Positions 18,954-28,210 of a stretch of DNA of 64,000 nt are shown here, piece by piece (position 1 is the first letter of the stretch; each line of letters begins with the position of its first letter). Origin of the DNA: CAWFGW01 sp963815495 (lineage in GTDB: Bacteria > Bacteroidota > Bacteroidia > Cytophagales > JAAEPT01); NCBI GenBank assembly GCA_963815495.1, contig CAWFGW010000008.1, positions 115,276 to 179,275 of the forward strand, in the 5' to 3' direction. Position numbers and translations under genes: made by a program. Below the pieces are notes generated by a model, which searched no databases, was not told where the DNA came from, and saw only the letters and a program-made list of their open reading frames with translations.

Positions 18954-20360
18954 TTAGGGTAAGAAAAGCAATCTTTTAGTAATCTGACCTTCCAAACTGG
19001 TTAACTTTGCGATGAAAATCCCACTTCCAACAAATGAAAATCGCTGCTCTTGATTTGCATTTAAGTTCATTGATTTGGAGACATAGGTTTTTCCTGTTAT
19101 GTCGAATACATCTAAGCGTGCGTTCCCAAGGCTTTGTGACGTGGAAATGATTATTTCATTATTTTGAGTGAAAAGTTTTAGCTGTAAAGCTTGCTCATCA
19201 AGACCTGCTATAGCACAGTTATTGGAAGGGGTATTTCCTAAAGCTGTAATGATTGGACTGAAAAACATTGCCATGTTATCACAACGTGTAGCGTGAGCTA
19301 GCGTAGCATGTCCTGGTGGATCTTTTAGGCAAGATGAACCATCGGCTGGGCCGTTACTGACATAATCAAAGAAAAAAGGTGGAGCATTGCTGGTCATGGC
19401 CGTTAATTCAGATTCGATGGCACAAGAGCCATGGAAGACCGGATAATTGTCTAATGGTTGACATATGTTGTTAGGGTTGTAGCAGTATTGGTACACACCT
19501 CGAAAGGGAGGTTTACTGCCACAATCAACTACTAAGTCGCTACTTTGATGGAAAAGGTACACTGCGGGGGTATCTACGCCACTATGAAGTAATGATAAAT
19601 CATGCAATCCACCGTAAAAATTGGCTACTCCTTTGACTGAGGCGTCCCACGTACCAGTATGCAGCGTACCTTCTACTGGACCCAAATCAGGGCGGGTAAG
19701 TGAATAGTTGTTGTCCATACAAGAAAGCAGGTCGCTATCAGGAGTTGGCGCATCAGGTAACGCCTCACAGGCTGTAGGTTTTTCATGTGGTAAATCCATA
19801 AAACCAGTGGTAGTGGCGATGAAACCACCAGCACTTTCACCCCCAACAAAGAAGTTATCGGTATCTGTTGAATCAAGAACTGCACGTTGTTTTAAAAATC
19901 GAATAGCACCTTTTGTATCCTGCATGCCTCGATAAAGTGCGCGAATGACTTCATTAGAGTCTGCCACATAAATGCATCGATTGGATAAATTATCGCAAAG
20001 TAAATAAGGCGTGTACAGTTTACGTTTGTGGTTTCCAAGACGGTAATCGATGGAGGCTGCCATGTAGCCGCGTTTTGCCATCTCTCTACAGATTGTAACC
20101 AAAGAGCCTTCTTGACGTTCTCCACTGACAAATCCTCCACCATGTACCATCACAATACATGGTCGCTTACAGTTGTCATCACCTTCAGGTTTATACAAAT
20201 CCATGAACAGTGAATCGACCTTGCCATCAAAACCGATGGCTGTGCCGTAAAATAGATTCTTTTCTTCCCGGACGGTATAGTCAGGAGAAGAATAAGGGGT
20301 TTGAGCTACTGCTGTTGATATTGAAAGGACAACAAATGCGAATAAAATGCCTCTTTCCAT
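18954..20360 (-). CDS. Secreted alpha/beta-hydrolase esterase with T9SS type A domain
   Basis: Signal peptide (1-19, ending TAVAQ). The alpha/beta-hydrolase core shows the oxyanion HGGG at 73-76 and the nucleophile elbow GESAGG with S176. The remaining triad probably includes an Asp in the SSDLVVDCG region and a late His. Many cysteines (PCIV, CREM, LLCDN, SCLKD) suggest disulfide bonds outside the cell. The last ~75 residues form a type A sorting domain ending KRLLFLP. It resembles carboxylesterases of the type found with polysaccharide-degrading enzymes; the ester substrate cannot be told from sequence. Confidence 0.85.
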   Translation of the reverse strand: MERGILFAFVVLSISTAVAQTPYSSPDYTVREEKNLFYGTAIGFDGKVDSLFMDLYKPEGDDNCKRPCIVMVHGGGFVSGERQEGSLVTICREMAKRGYMAASIDYRLGNHKRKLYTPYLLCDNLSNRCIYVADSNEVIRALYRGMQDTKGAIRFLKQRAVLDSTDTDNFFVGGESAGGFIATTTGFMDLPHEKPTACEALPDAPTPDSDLLSCMDNNYSLTRPDLGPVEGTLHTGTWDASVKGVANFYGGLHDLSLLHSGVDTPAVYLFHQSSDLVVDCGSKPPFRGVYQYCYNPNNICQPLDNYPVFHGSCAIESELTAMTSNAPPFFFDYVSNGPADGSSCLKDPPGHATLAHATRCDNMAMFFSPIITALGNTPSNNCAIAGLDEQALQLKLFTQNNEIIISTSQSLGNARLDVFDITGKTYVSKSMNLNANQEQRFSFVGSGIFIAKLTSLEGQITKRLLFLP

Positions 20361-20512
20361 TTTCGTAAATTTGGTAGGTAGATAAATATACGCATTTTCA
20401 TTTAAAAATAATTCTACTGTCTAAGGTCAGATTAAAAACCAAAATTTTAATCTGCCTAATAATCAAAATCTTCTCACTCGTCAGAATGACGACTATTAAT
20501 CCATTTTAAAGT

Positions 20513-20605
20513 CATGTTGAGCGAGAGCGAAACATCTCTAGTCTGCTATTCCGAGGTTCTTCGCTTCACTCCTGCCTCGTGATAAGGCGGGCAGAATGAC
20601 GTACG
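20513..20605. repeat. Dispersed imperfect-palindrome repeat remnant
   Basis: Starts GTCATGTTGAGCGAGAGCGA and ends GGGCAGAATGAC, so the two ends are inverted imperfect copies (GTCAT..., ...ATGAC). Related pieces occur at 54345-54445 and 60130-60165, both with AGGAAGAATCTC or a near match. No coding potential. Probably a degenerate member of an interspersed non-coding repeat family of this genome. Confidence 0.5.
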
Positions 20606-20635
20606 AAAAAAGATGTTGAAGGAATAAATAACGAA

Positions 20636-23600
20636 TTACTCCTTCACCACTTTGAAAAACAAATGATCAATTTTTAATAAATAGATGCCTGTTGGGAAAT
20701 CTGAAAGGTTGGTTTGAGTGCCGTTTCCTTGAGCAACTTGCTTACCTATTGCATTTAATAAGGTCCAATCAACACTTTTATTCCATTGAACTACGTCCTT
20801 TGTAGGATTGGGATAAATGGAAACCGATTCATTAAGAAATCGCTCTTCTCCCCCAGTAATCAAACAATTACCGACAGACAACCCGCTACTTACATAACCG
20901 ATTTGATCGATGTTCACTAAACCTTCTGCATTGGTGGCAATGAGTTGTAGATCATTTATTCCTTGTGTTAAGTTAAGGGTGATGTCCACTACTTTCCAAT
21001 CGGTTGACGAGCCAGTGACAGGGAAATTGAGGTTGTTGGGTAGCAACGTTCCATTCAAACTAATTTGAGCTGGTCGAGCTGCCGAGCTTCCATTGGCATA
21101 ACGGAAACTTAGGGTCGCTGCCCCTGCGTTGTTGGCTGAAATACTGAACGAAATTGCTTTTCCTACTGCATTATCTCCATTGATGTACGAGGCGCCTTTG
21201 TAGCCAATGTTATTATTCTCAGTAACCCCATCAAACTCACAGGCGACCACTTCGGCTTCGTCTACGGACGAACAAGCAGTTTTGCCCGTGTTCCCCAACA
21301 CACACCGACCGCATTCGTCCAACACGGCTGAACCACCTGCTACATCTTGACAATCAGCCAAACCTGCTACCATAGCCACTTCGGTGGCCGTTAAGGCATA
21401 GTTATACACCCGAAAGTCATCAATAGAACCATTCAACAAAGCATCAGGGTATTGGCTCCGACCGATATAATTTAACACGGGCTTAAAATCCAAAGGACTA
21501 ATGGTGAAAGCCGTTGATTCGTCCACCAGTTTTCCATTCACATACAGGCGTCCAGTTGAACCATTTAAGGTCACGGCTACATGCGACCACTGACCAGTTG
21601 GTAAGCCTGTGGCAGTCAACCGTTCTTCAGCACCACCATTTTTAATGGCAAAGCGCAGTTGTCCTGCATCGGCACTGGGAGTTAAAAAGAAGTTTTGATC
21701 TTCGCCATTTCCAAAATCGAAAATGCGTTGCCAAATGCCACCTCCATTCCAATACACCCACGTGCTAATGGTAATTTCCTGTTGATGTGCGATTGTCGCA
21801 GGCAGCTGGATAAAGGCATCCGTACCGTTGAGTGTAATGGCTTTTGCACCTACTTTGCCTGTCGTGTAGGAAACACCTCCACGGATAGCACTATGGTTCA
21901 GGTTTATCGTATTATCCAAGGTGGTATTTTCAAACAAATAATGGGCAACAAGGTCTTTATTGCCTGTTGTAGTGGCATGGGCTTGGTTGGAATACACCGA
22001 ACGGTTCAATGAATGATCCACAGCTTTGACGGCATAAAAATACTGCCCCGTAAGGGTAGCCGTGTTGTCAACATACGATGTGCCTTTCACATTTCGAGCA
22101 ATGGTTTCATACGCTCCATTGGCCGTTGTTGATCGAAAAATGGTATAACCGCTAACATCTGAGGAAGCACTAGCAGTCCAATCCAAACGAACGGATTCCG
22201 GGTTTGCTGTGGCAATTAAATTGCCTGGTGCATCTGGTGCCACAAACTCTACTGGAGCACCCACAGGCAGGAACCGCCACTGCTGATTTGCACCGCCATT
22301 TTTTTCCCATTGCTGAATATTAGCTCCTGCAGCTGTACTGATGTTGGCAACCTCTAAACATTTAGCACTCTGCCGACTACGAATATAAAACCACCCCTCT
22401 TCGGCATAGTCTAAATACCATTGTTGGTTCGCTCCTTTTGCATCATTGTACACGATGATGTTTGCTCCATTATTGAGTGACCAATCGAGTACATCGGGTG
22501 CTTTGCCACTGTGTACTGCAGTGAAGGTAAAGTAGCTAAAATCCTGTCCGATTCGGGCATCCACAGGCGTGACATTCCACTGCTGGTAGGTGGCTCCCGT
22601 GTTGGTGCCTTGCTGAAGATTCGCTCCTGCGGCTGTTGAACCACCAGCTACTTCCATCACTTTGCCGCTGTTGCGGTTGACCACTACATACCGTCCATTG
22701 ATCACGGGTTGGATATCGTCACCATAGGTAATGTTGATTACCCGTTCCGCATTGGGTTGATTTTGTTGGTAGCCTGTGCCGCCTGGCATGGTTAACACAT
22801 ATTCCCGTTGCGGTCCTTGTCCATCGTAGAAAACATCCCGTTCTGTGGATACAAATCGATAAGTGGTGGTGGCTGCTTGTCGTTCTGATGCGCCACTAAA
22901 CGCTTGTATTTTTCCTTCCAGGGTGCGGTAGACGGATGCGGCTGTCCAGTTGGGACGGTGTTCGGCATAGCCCAACCGTTGGCCATCGCTGGCTTTTACA
23001 AATTCACCACGTGCCAACTCGGCTGTCCCCCACCATATCCCTGTTTGCATGCCGTATTCAACCCCTACCATGGCTTCCATCACATTGTGTAACTCATCGT
23101 TGGTGGCATAATCGCCATTGGCTCTTACAGCTTGAAAAAAGGCGGCATAGGTATCGAAGGTACCTGCCAGCTGGTGGGTGTTGCCTTCGTCTAATCGGGC
23201 TTTTAAGTTATTGTACCACGGCAAAGCCTGGTCGTTGTTGAGGGTGTTACCGCCTGAAATGCGAATGTTATTGAAGTGAGATAACTTGCGGAGTTCGCCA
23301 CAGATATTATAAAAATCGTTGACGGTTCCTTGTCCTGTTGCGCCATTATCGGGTTCATTGAAAGGCGCTACGGAGAGTACCGTTCGGCCTTTGTTTTCGT
23401 GGTGGGTTACGGTGAGGTCAATCAGCTGTGCCCAACGCGCGGCATTGCCCACATACCACGGATCCACACTCGGATGGTCGCAGTTCAGGACTACTTTGGT
23501 ATTGGCACCCAACAACCCAATAATATTCAAGCGTTGGTTAAGCCTGCCCAACTCTACTGATGGCAGCGCACCATTCACCAAAGGCGCTGTTGGGGTAAAC

Positions 23601-23857
23601 GAAGACCGGATCACATCCACACGATCAGCACCCATAAAGGCCATTCCTCGTCTCACATTTGCTTCACTGAGCCACGCCAAATCGAGGCCCCACGTAATGG
23701 GTTTTTCCACGCCTGGTGCTGATACGTTGTATAAAATGGACCGATCAGGAATGGGTTGTGCGACTAAATTTGTGCTCGCACTAATGGTTTGTGCCTGAAG
23801 TGGTGCAACCCCCAAACTTAAAAAAAGCAGTACCAGCCAAGAAGTTCTATTGTTCAT
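20636..23857 (-). CDS. Large secreted multidomain glycosidase (RICIN, Fn3, LamG, CBM, T9SS)
   Basis: Signal peptide (1-23). An N-terminal barrel (~30-390) has APFNEPDNG (E168 as possible acid/base) and VEYGMQTGIWWG (E267 as possible nucleophile), as in clan GH-A enzymes; I cannot name the family. A ricin-type beta-trefoil with repeated QQW motifs follows (~390-530), then fibronectin type III (~540-630), a LamG/concanavalin domain (~635-820, HQQEITISTWVYW), a short Cys-rich linker, a CBM6/35-like domain (~860-985) and a type A sorting domain ending FFKVVKE. It probably acts on a complex external polysaccharide. The gene is clearly GC-richer than its neighbours, suggesting recent transfer or different selection. 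Confidence 0.8.
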   Translation of the reverse strand: MNNRTSWLVLLFLSLGVAPLQAQTISASTNLVAQPIPDRSILYNVSAPGVEKPITWGLDLAWLSEANVRRGMAFMGADRVDVIRSSFTPTAPLVNGALPSVELGRLNQRLNIIGLLGANTKVVLNCDHPSVDPWYVGNAARWAQLIDLTVTHHENKGRTVLSVAPFNEPDNGATGQGTVNDFYNICGELRKLSHFNNIRISGGNTLNNDQALPWYNNLKARLDEGNTHQLAGTFDTYAAFFQAVRANGDYATNDELHNVMEAMVGVEYGMQTGIWWGTAELARGEFVKASDGQRLGYAEHRPNWTAASVYRTLEGKIQAFSGASERQAATTTYRFVSTERDVFYDGQGPQREYVLTMPGGTGYQQNQPNAERVINITYGDDIQPVINGRYVVVNRNSGKVMEVAGGSTAAGANLQQGTNTGATYQQWNVTPVDARIGQDFSYFTFTAVHSGKAPDVLDWSLNNGANIIVYNDAKGANQQWYLDYAEEGWFYIRSRQSAKCLEVANISTAAGANIQQWEKNGGANQQWRFLPVGAPVEFVAPDAPGNLIATANPESVRLDWTASASSDVSGYTIFRSTTANGAYETIARNVKGTSYVDNTATLTGQYFYAVKAVDHSLNRSVYSNQAHATTTGNKDLVAHYLFENTTLDNTINLNHSAIRGGVSYTTGKVGAKAITLNGTDAFIQLPATIAHQQEITISTWVYWNGGGIWQRIFDFGNGEDQNFFLTPSADAGQLRFAIKNGGAEERLTATGLPTGQWSHVAVTLNGSTGRLYVNGKLVDESTAFTISPLDFKPVLNYIGRSQYPDALLNGSIDDFRVYNYALTATEVAMVAGLADCQDVAGGSAVLDECGRCVLGNTGKTACSSVDEAEVVACEFDGVTENNNIGYKGASYINGDNAVGKAISFSISANNAGAATLSFRYANGSSAARPAQISLNGTLLPNNLNFPVTGSSTDWKVVDITLNLTQGINDLQLIATNAEGLVNIDQIGYVSSGLSVGNCLITGGEERFLNESVSIYPNPTKDVVQWNKSVDWTLLNAIGKQVAQGNGTQTNLSDFPTGIYLLKIDHLFFKVVKE

Positions 23858-24335
23858 ATTCGCTTGATTAAATTATAAGCATACAGACGTGTAATATACT
23901 AATTTTCAGAATACTACTTGTTTGATTTTATTTTGATTTCAATTGAAGTAACTGCTTAGAAATTATGGCTATTGGGTGAGGTTTAATTTTAGGTAATAAG
24001 TATCAACGATGTAAGATTTTATTTTTAGATTGGGGTGCTTTATTGGTCATAACAATAATTGATTTATAAAATCAATTGGCATTATAAGGCAACTAACCTT
24101 TCTTTAGATATTGATGAAATTTACATTGACGATTATTTAGAGTATTTATGGCGAAAGTCAAAAGAAGGACAACTTAAGTTTCAAAATCTGGCATAGGTAA
24201 AAAAACATTGATGCTTATAAATACATAAGAAGCAAAATATTGTACATAAGTATAATTGTGTATTAGTATATTAAACATTGTTCTTCATATAAACTTTATC
24301 GGTATATAGAATTGACTCAAAATAAAAACCTAGTT
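23858..24335. other. Intergenic region before the AT-rich island, with a possible gene remnant
   Basis: A 45-codon plus-strand frame at 24059-24196 encodes a plausible protein tail (LDIDEIYIDDYLEYLWRKSK), but it has no proper start and no recognised family. It may be the end of a deleted gene at the island's left edge. The rest is very AT-rich and should contain the promoter of the DUF6150 gene. Confidence 0.3.
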
Positions 24336-24620
24336 ATGGCATTAATAAAAATAAAAGAATCTCGAAGTGTATCAGACTTTTTAGTTTATGAAGTAACATC
24401 CAGATCAATTGCAGATTTATTAGTTTGCAAAGTAGAATCGAGAAGTCCCGCAAGGAACAATGATCACTTATGGTGTTTTGTAGAATCTTCATCTGTAGCT
24501 GACTCTAAGGTTTGCTTTGTTAATAGCAAAAGTATTGCAGATTTATTGATTTGTTATGTGAACTCTAGAAGTGTGGCAGGTTGGAAACGAGACCATCCAT
24601 TAAAAGGAAAGATCGGATAA
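24336..24620 (+). CDS. DUF6150 family repeat protein
   Basis: A 94-residue protein built from about six copies of a 13-16-residue unit of the form xSRSxADLxVxxV (KESRSVSDFLVYEV, TSRSIADLLVCKV, ESSSVADSKVCFV, NSKSIADLLICYV, NSRSVAGWKRDH). This matches DUF6150, small beta-hairpin-repeat proteins of unknown function. The ATG giving MALIKIKESRS is preferred because family members start there; a TTG eight codons earlier is possible. It is the first gene of the AT-rich island and is separated by 88 bases from the Rossmann-fold gene. It may belong to the same unit or be a neighbour by chance. Confidence 0.75.
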   Translation: MALIKIKESRSVSDFLVYEVTSRSIADLLVCKVESRSPARNNDHLWCFVESSSVADSKVCFVNSKSIADLLICYVNSRSVAGWKRDHPLKGKIG

Positions 24621-24708
24621 AAAGTTTTACGAATTCTATAAGTGTGCCTTCAATGAAAATTAATCCCCCCCAATATTTGAAATATAATTATATTAATTTT
24701 CAAAACCG

Positions 24709-25644
24709 ATGAGAAGATTAATTGAACAAGACTCCATCCCTAGTTCATTATGGAAACGAGACCAAGAAACGTTAGTCTTACCAAATTCACTTAAAAAATG
24801 TTGGAAATTGGTACTAACACAAAGAAAACTTTTAGACTTAGCCTTAAACGAAAAGGGAGATGCAGATATTGGAGGAATTGATCTAGATTCAACAAATAAA
24901 CATTATTCATTTAGATTTAATGGTTCATGTGCTCGGTTTCAGCTAACCTTTCTTGATCCAAAAAACAACCTGAAAGATGTTTCAAATGCTTTCGTAAAAT
25001 CACTTGCTGGAAACGATGTTTTCATTGCTGATATTCCTTCTGGAACTGGTGCTGCATCTCTTTCTTTACTATGTAATATTGCACAACTAAGGGATGAGAA
25101 AGTTCTTCCAAAGTTACCACTAAAAGTGAAAATTTTAGCCGGAGAAGTATCTAGTTATGCTATTCAAATATTTAAAGAGTCCTTAGAGATTATTAACCCC
25201 TACTTAAAAGAAAACTCAATTAATGTTGAATTAGACGTTCAACAGTGGGATATTAAAGATGTTTATTCAAACACTGATTTAATTCGAGCAATTACATTAT
25301 CAAGTCAATATTCTTCAAGCAAAATATTACTGATTACTAATTTTAATGGTTTTTTAGACAGAAATGGAGTTTGGAAAAAAGTACAAACCCAATTTGAAGA
25401 AATTTTTAGATACTTTTCTGGAAATTCAACAGTAGCAATTTGGCTCGAACCTGAAAAAAACAATGTCACTAAAAATTTTTGGCCGAGAATTTTAAAATGG
25501 TTTCCTGAAAAGTTAAAAAAGCTAATTAAAGATAAAGAAATACTTGAATATGAAACCTCATCAGCTAAATATGAACACGGATTAATTGATCTTACTCCAC
25601 GTGTATCTGTTGCTGTAGTAAAATTTAACACAGAAAGAAATTAA
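24709..25644 (+). CDS. Methyltransferase-like Rossmann-fold protein coupled to reverse transcriptase
   Basis: I do not recognise a named family. Residues ~104-120 (VFIADIPSGTGAASLSLL) resemble motif I of class I SAM-dependent methyltransferases (D-x-x-x-G-x-G). An acidic residue follows at the end of the next strand (E146 in ILAGEVS), then a D at 181 (QWDIKD) and a strand KILLITNFNGFL like motif IV. A ~100-residue N-terminal region and a helical C-terminus (WPRILKWFPEKLKKLIKDKE) are unassigned. No signal peptide or membrane segment. The stop codon is two bases before the RT start codon, so the two are certainly in one operon. It may modify nucleic acid, protein or a nucleotide, or only bind ligand; not shown by sequence. 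Confidence 0.55.
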   Translation: MRRLIEQDSIPSSLWKRDQETLVLPNSLKKCWKLVLTQRKLLDLALNEKGDADIGGIDLDSTNKHYSFRFNGSCARFQLTFLDPKNNLKDVSNAFVKSLAGNDVFIADIPSGTGAASLSLLCNIAQLRDEKVLPKLPLKVKILAGEVSSYAIQIFKESLEIINPYLKENSINVELDVQQWDIKDVYSNTDLIRAITLSSQYSSSKILLITNFNGFLDRNGVWKKVQTQFEEIFRYFSGNSTVAIWLEPEKNNVTKNFWPRILKWFPEKLKKLIKDKEILEYETSSAKYEHGLIDLTPRVSVAVVKFNTERN

Positions 25645-25646
25645 AA

Positions 25647-27338
25647 ATGTCAAATGTTATTGCAGTAAAAGCAATTAATCAAAACAGGAAAAGAGATATC
25701 CTATCTTATTTATCCCTTCGTTATTACTTGGAATCAACTAGTAGTAGAACTGACTTATGGGCTCATGAAGTAGCAATAAACCTTACAATAAAGAATAACT
25801 CACAAAATATTTTTAGAACAAAGCATTTTAAAGGACTCATAAATGGTAAAATAGAATTTAGAGATATTTATCTTCTATCTGGTAATGATTTAATATCAGA
25901 ATCTGCTTTACTTACAGAATGTGCCAAACACGAGTCTTTTCATTCTACACCCTGTGTATATAGTTATTTATTTAGCAATGATACAAAATCAGTTTTTCAA
26001 CATTATACAAATGGACTAAATAATAGATATTCCTCAATTAAAAGAGCGTGTATAAACCCAGAAAATGAAGAGATTATATATTTAGATATAAAAAAATTTT
26101 ATCCCTCAATTTCACTTTCAAATATTGAAAAAGTATGGCTTAAAACGTGTAATAGTTCAAATATTCCAGACCTGTATGCTAAGCTTGGTATAGTATTTAT
26201 CGAAAAATATAAACGAATTCAAAATTTTGAAAATCCTGGGTTAGTAATTGGTCCCATGTTTTCTCATTTACTTGCTAATATTTATTTAAAAGAAATAGAT
26301 ATTCATATGAATTCAATTACAGATAATAGATACTGGAGATATGTTGACGACATAGTACTTGTTGGAAATAAAGAAGAATTGAAACATTTTTCAAAAATAA
26401 TTACTCAAAAAATAGAAGAACTAGGTTTGAATTTCCATAGTGAGATGAAATTATTTAAACTTTCTACTAAAGAATGGTTAGAAAACAAAAATGGAATTGA
26501 ATCATCTTTAGCATGGAAATGGCCAAAATTAATTGGTAGATTAAAAAAATTCATTGTTCTAAAGTCTGATAAAATAGATCAACTTAAAGAAATATTTAAA
26601 CAAAAAGAAGTTCGCTTAGAATTACTAACATACACTTCAGATGTGAGATCAAAGTCACTTTCTTCTAATTTTTTTAAGTGGCTTAAAAAATCTTTTTACT
26701 CATCAAAAACTAGTATTGAAGATCTGGTAGAGTTCATAGAAACTACAAGAAATGAATATTACGATTTATTTCTAACAAGTATCCGACAGAAGAGTAAAAA
26801 TGAGCTTGAAGCTAAAAGCAATATTAGTCAATTAAAGTATTTGGTAGGTCGTTTAATCTATGTTGCTAAAGAAAAAGATTTAATTTCTATATCTGATAAA
26901 ATATCCGATACTCCAGAATTAAAACTACAATATGAAATTATCCAGTCTTTGATTACCGCTGATATTTCAAGACTTGTTAAGCTAGGGACTAACGCTTGTC
27001 AAGCTGCTTCGCAAGTGATTAAACAAAAACATGAAGTAGTAAGTTGCAAATTGTCACTCTTAGATAATGATGATATATTATCTTTATCTATTTTTAAATT
27101 TCATGGATTAAAAATTTCATTCGAAGAAGAAATTAAAATAGATAATCACCTTTTTGATTTTGCCTCAGGTAATATTCAAACTGCTCGATCTACTGACAAT
27201 CCCTATTTATCAGAATTCATAGCCTTACACGGTTTAGAAAACTCTAAACATGATCAAATGTTAAATACTCTTTTTGATGAAAACGAATCCTATTCATTTG
27301 ATGTATTAAATGCAGGGGCAGGATCAAGCTATTATTAG
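25647..27338 (+). CDS. Reverse transcriptase, unassigned (UG/Abi-like) group
   Basis: A 563-residue protein with the RT palm motifs intact: motif A YLDIKKFYPSIS (D147), motif B GLVIGPMFSHLLANIYL (~198-214) and motif C YVDD (232-235) in RYWRYVDDIVLVG, then motif D LGLNFHSEMK. All catalytic aspartates are present, so it should be active. No group II intron maturase or endonuclease domain, no integrase, and none of the retron VTG or NAxxH signatures. The ~250-residue C-terminal region is helical, like the alpha-helical domains of AbiK- and UG-type defence RTs. It is coupled to the methyltransferase-like gene. I could not place it in a numbered DRT type. A defence role is inferred, not shown. Confidence 0.85.
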   Translation: MSNVIAVKAINQNRKRDILSYLSLRYYLESTSSRTDLWAHEVAINLTIKNNSQNIFRTKHFKGLINGKIEFRDIYLLSGNDLISESALLTECAKHESFHSTPCVYSYLFSNDTKSVFQHYTNGLNNRYSSIKRACINPENEEIIYLDIKKFYPSISLSNIEKVWLKTCNSSNIPDLYAKLGIVFIEKYKRIQNFENPGLVIGPMFSHLLANIYLKEIDIHMNSITDNRYWRYVDDIVLVGNKEELKHFSKIITQKIEELGLNFHSEMKLFKLSTKEWLENKNGIESSLAWKWPKLIGRLKKFIVLKSDKIDQLKEIFKQKEVRLELLTYTSDVRSKSLSSNFFKWLKKSFYSSKTSIEDLVEFIETTRNEYYDLFLTSIRQKSKNELEAKSNISQLKYLVGRLIYVAKEKDLISISDKISDTPELKLQYEIIQSLITADISRLVKLGTNACQAASQVIKQKHEVVSCKLSLLDNDDILSLSIFKFHGLKISFEEEIKIDNHLFDFASGNIQTARSTDNPYLSEFIALHGLENSKHDQMLNTLFDENESYSFDVLNAGAGSSYY

Positions 27339-27352
27339 AAGTACCAACGTTC

Positions 27353-27373
27353 CCGCCATGCTCTGCATGGTGG
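27353..27373 (+). other. Stable hairpin after the reverse transcriptase gene
   Basis: A 9-bp stem (CCGCCATGC with GCATGGTGG, one G-T wobble) with a three-base loop, 14 bases past the RT stop codon. No T-tract follows, so it is not a typical terminator. It could be an attenuator, an mRNA-stabilising element or part of a small RNA used by the RT. Confidence 0.45.
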
Positions 27374-27438
27374 TATAAATTGAAATTTCACATATAATGT
27401 ACCAACAATTATTTATGGTTCTAAAATTCAACTAAACG

Positions 27439-28170
27439 ATGAATGAGTTTTTATTAATTGGTGCTGATTATCTTAAAGGAAAGTCTTTTTATAATCCACT
27501 TAGACGAGGATTAAGCCTGCTTTTCAACATCAGCATATCTTCATTTATTTATGAAAAGATATATGGTAATTATGTCTGGTTTGATTTCAATGATTACAAA
27601 CAAATATTAGATTTCTTTATCAAGGGTTATTTTTCCATACCTCTATGTATATTCATTGCGGTTTATGGAATTACTCAAATTCTATCTCTTCTCATTTTTA
27701 CAAGCATTAATCACTTTAAAACAATAAAATGGACAAAAGCAATAATCAACTATCAAGTAAAAAGTAAAGTTCTAGAACAAAAATTTGATGATATAACTAA
27801 TACATCTGAATTAGTTAGCCCTATAAAAATCAATAAAGAACTAATGATAAATCTATTTACTCATCTTAAAAGTGAACTATCACCAGAAGCTTATAAGCAA
27901 ATGGAAAAAGAATTAAAAGAACCAAAAAACAATCTAGAAGCGACATATCATTTAGCTTTTAGAGCCATCTTAGCAATTACAATTTATTTTATTTCAATCG
28001 CACATTTTGGGTGGGTTTTATATAGTTTAACCATAATCACTTTATTGCTTGGAATGTATTTGACAATGTTATCATATCGCTTTCTTGATATTTTTCCAAC
28101 AATTGTAAGAAAATTCCAAACAGAGGCTGAAAAATACTTGATTGAACAAAGAGGCGAATCAAAAATATAG
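27439..28170 (+). CDS. Membrane protein of unknown family in the RT/TIR island
   Basis: No recognised family. Hydrophobic segments are visible at ~22-40, ~62-95 (one long or two helices: YFSIPLCIFIAVYGITQILSLLI) and ~170-210 (two helices). Between them lies a charged, mostly helical region of ~75 residues that is probably cytosolic. There is no signal peptide. Four-helix membrane proteins of this sort are frequent pore-forming effectors in defence systems, but that role is only inferred from the neighbours. It lies 100 bases after the RT gene and 40 bases before the TIR-like gene. Confidence 0.6.
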   Translation: MNEFLLIGADYLKGKSFYNPLRRGLSLLFNISISSFIYEKIYGNYVWFDFNDYKQILDFFIKGYFSIPLCIFIAVYGITQILSLLIFTSINHFKTIKWTKAIINYQVKSKVLEQKFDDITNTSELVSPIKINKELMINLFTHLKSELSPEAYKQMEKELKEPKNNLEATYHLAFRAILAITIYFISIAHFGWVLYSLTIITLLLGMYLTMLSYRFLDIFPTIVRKFQTEAEKYLIEQRGESKI

Positions 28171-28210
28171 CTACAATCTATATCTTTAACTTAAGGAAAC
28201 CTTTTATTAA

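Noticed and set aside
24709..27338. Retron
   Set aside because: The RT lacks the retron VTG and NAxxH signatures, and no msr/msd-like inverted repeat precedes it.
25647..27338. Group II intron reverse transcriptase
   Set aside because: No maturase or HNH endonuclease domain and no intron RNA domain V-like hairpin downstream; the RT is coupled to another gene.
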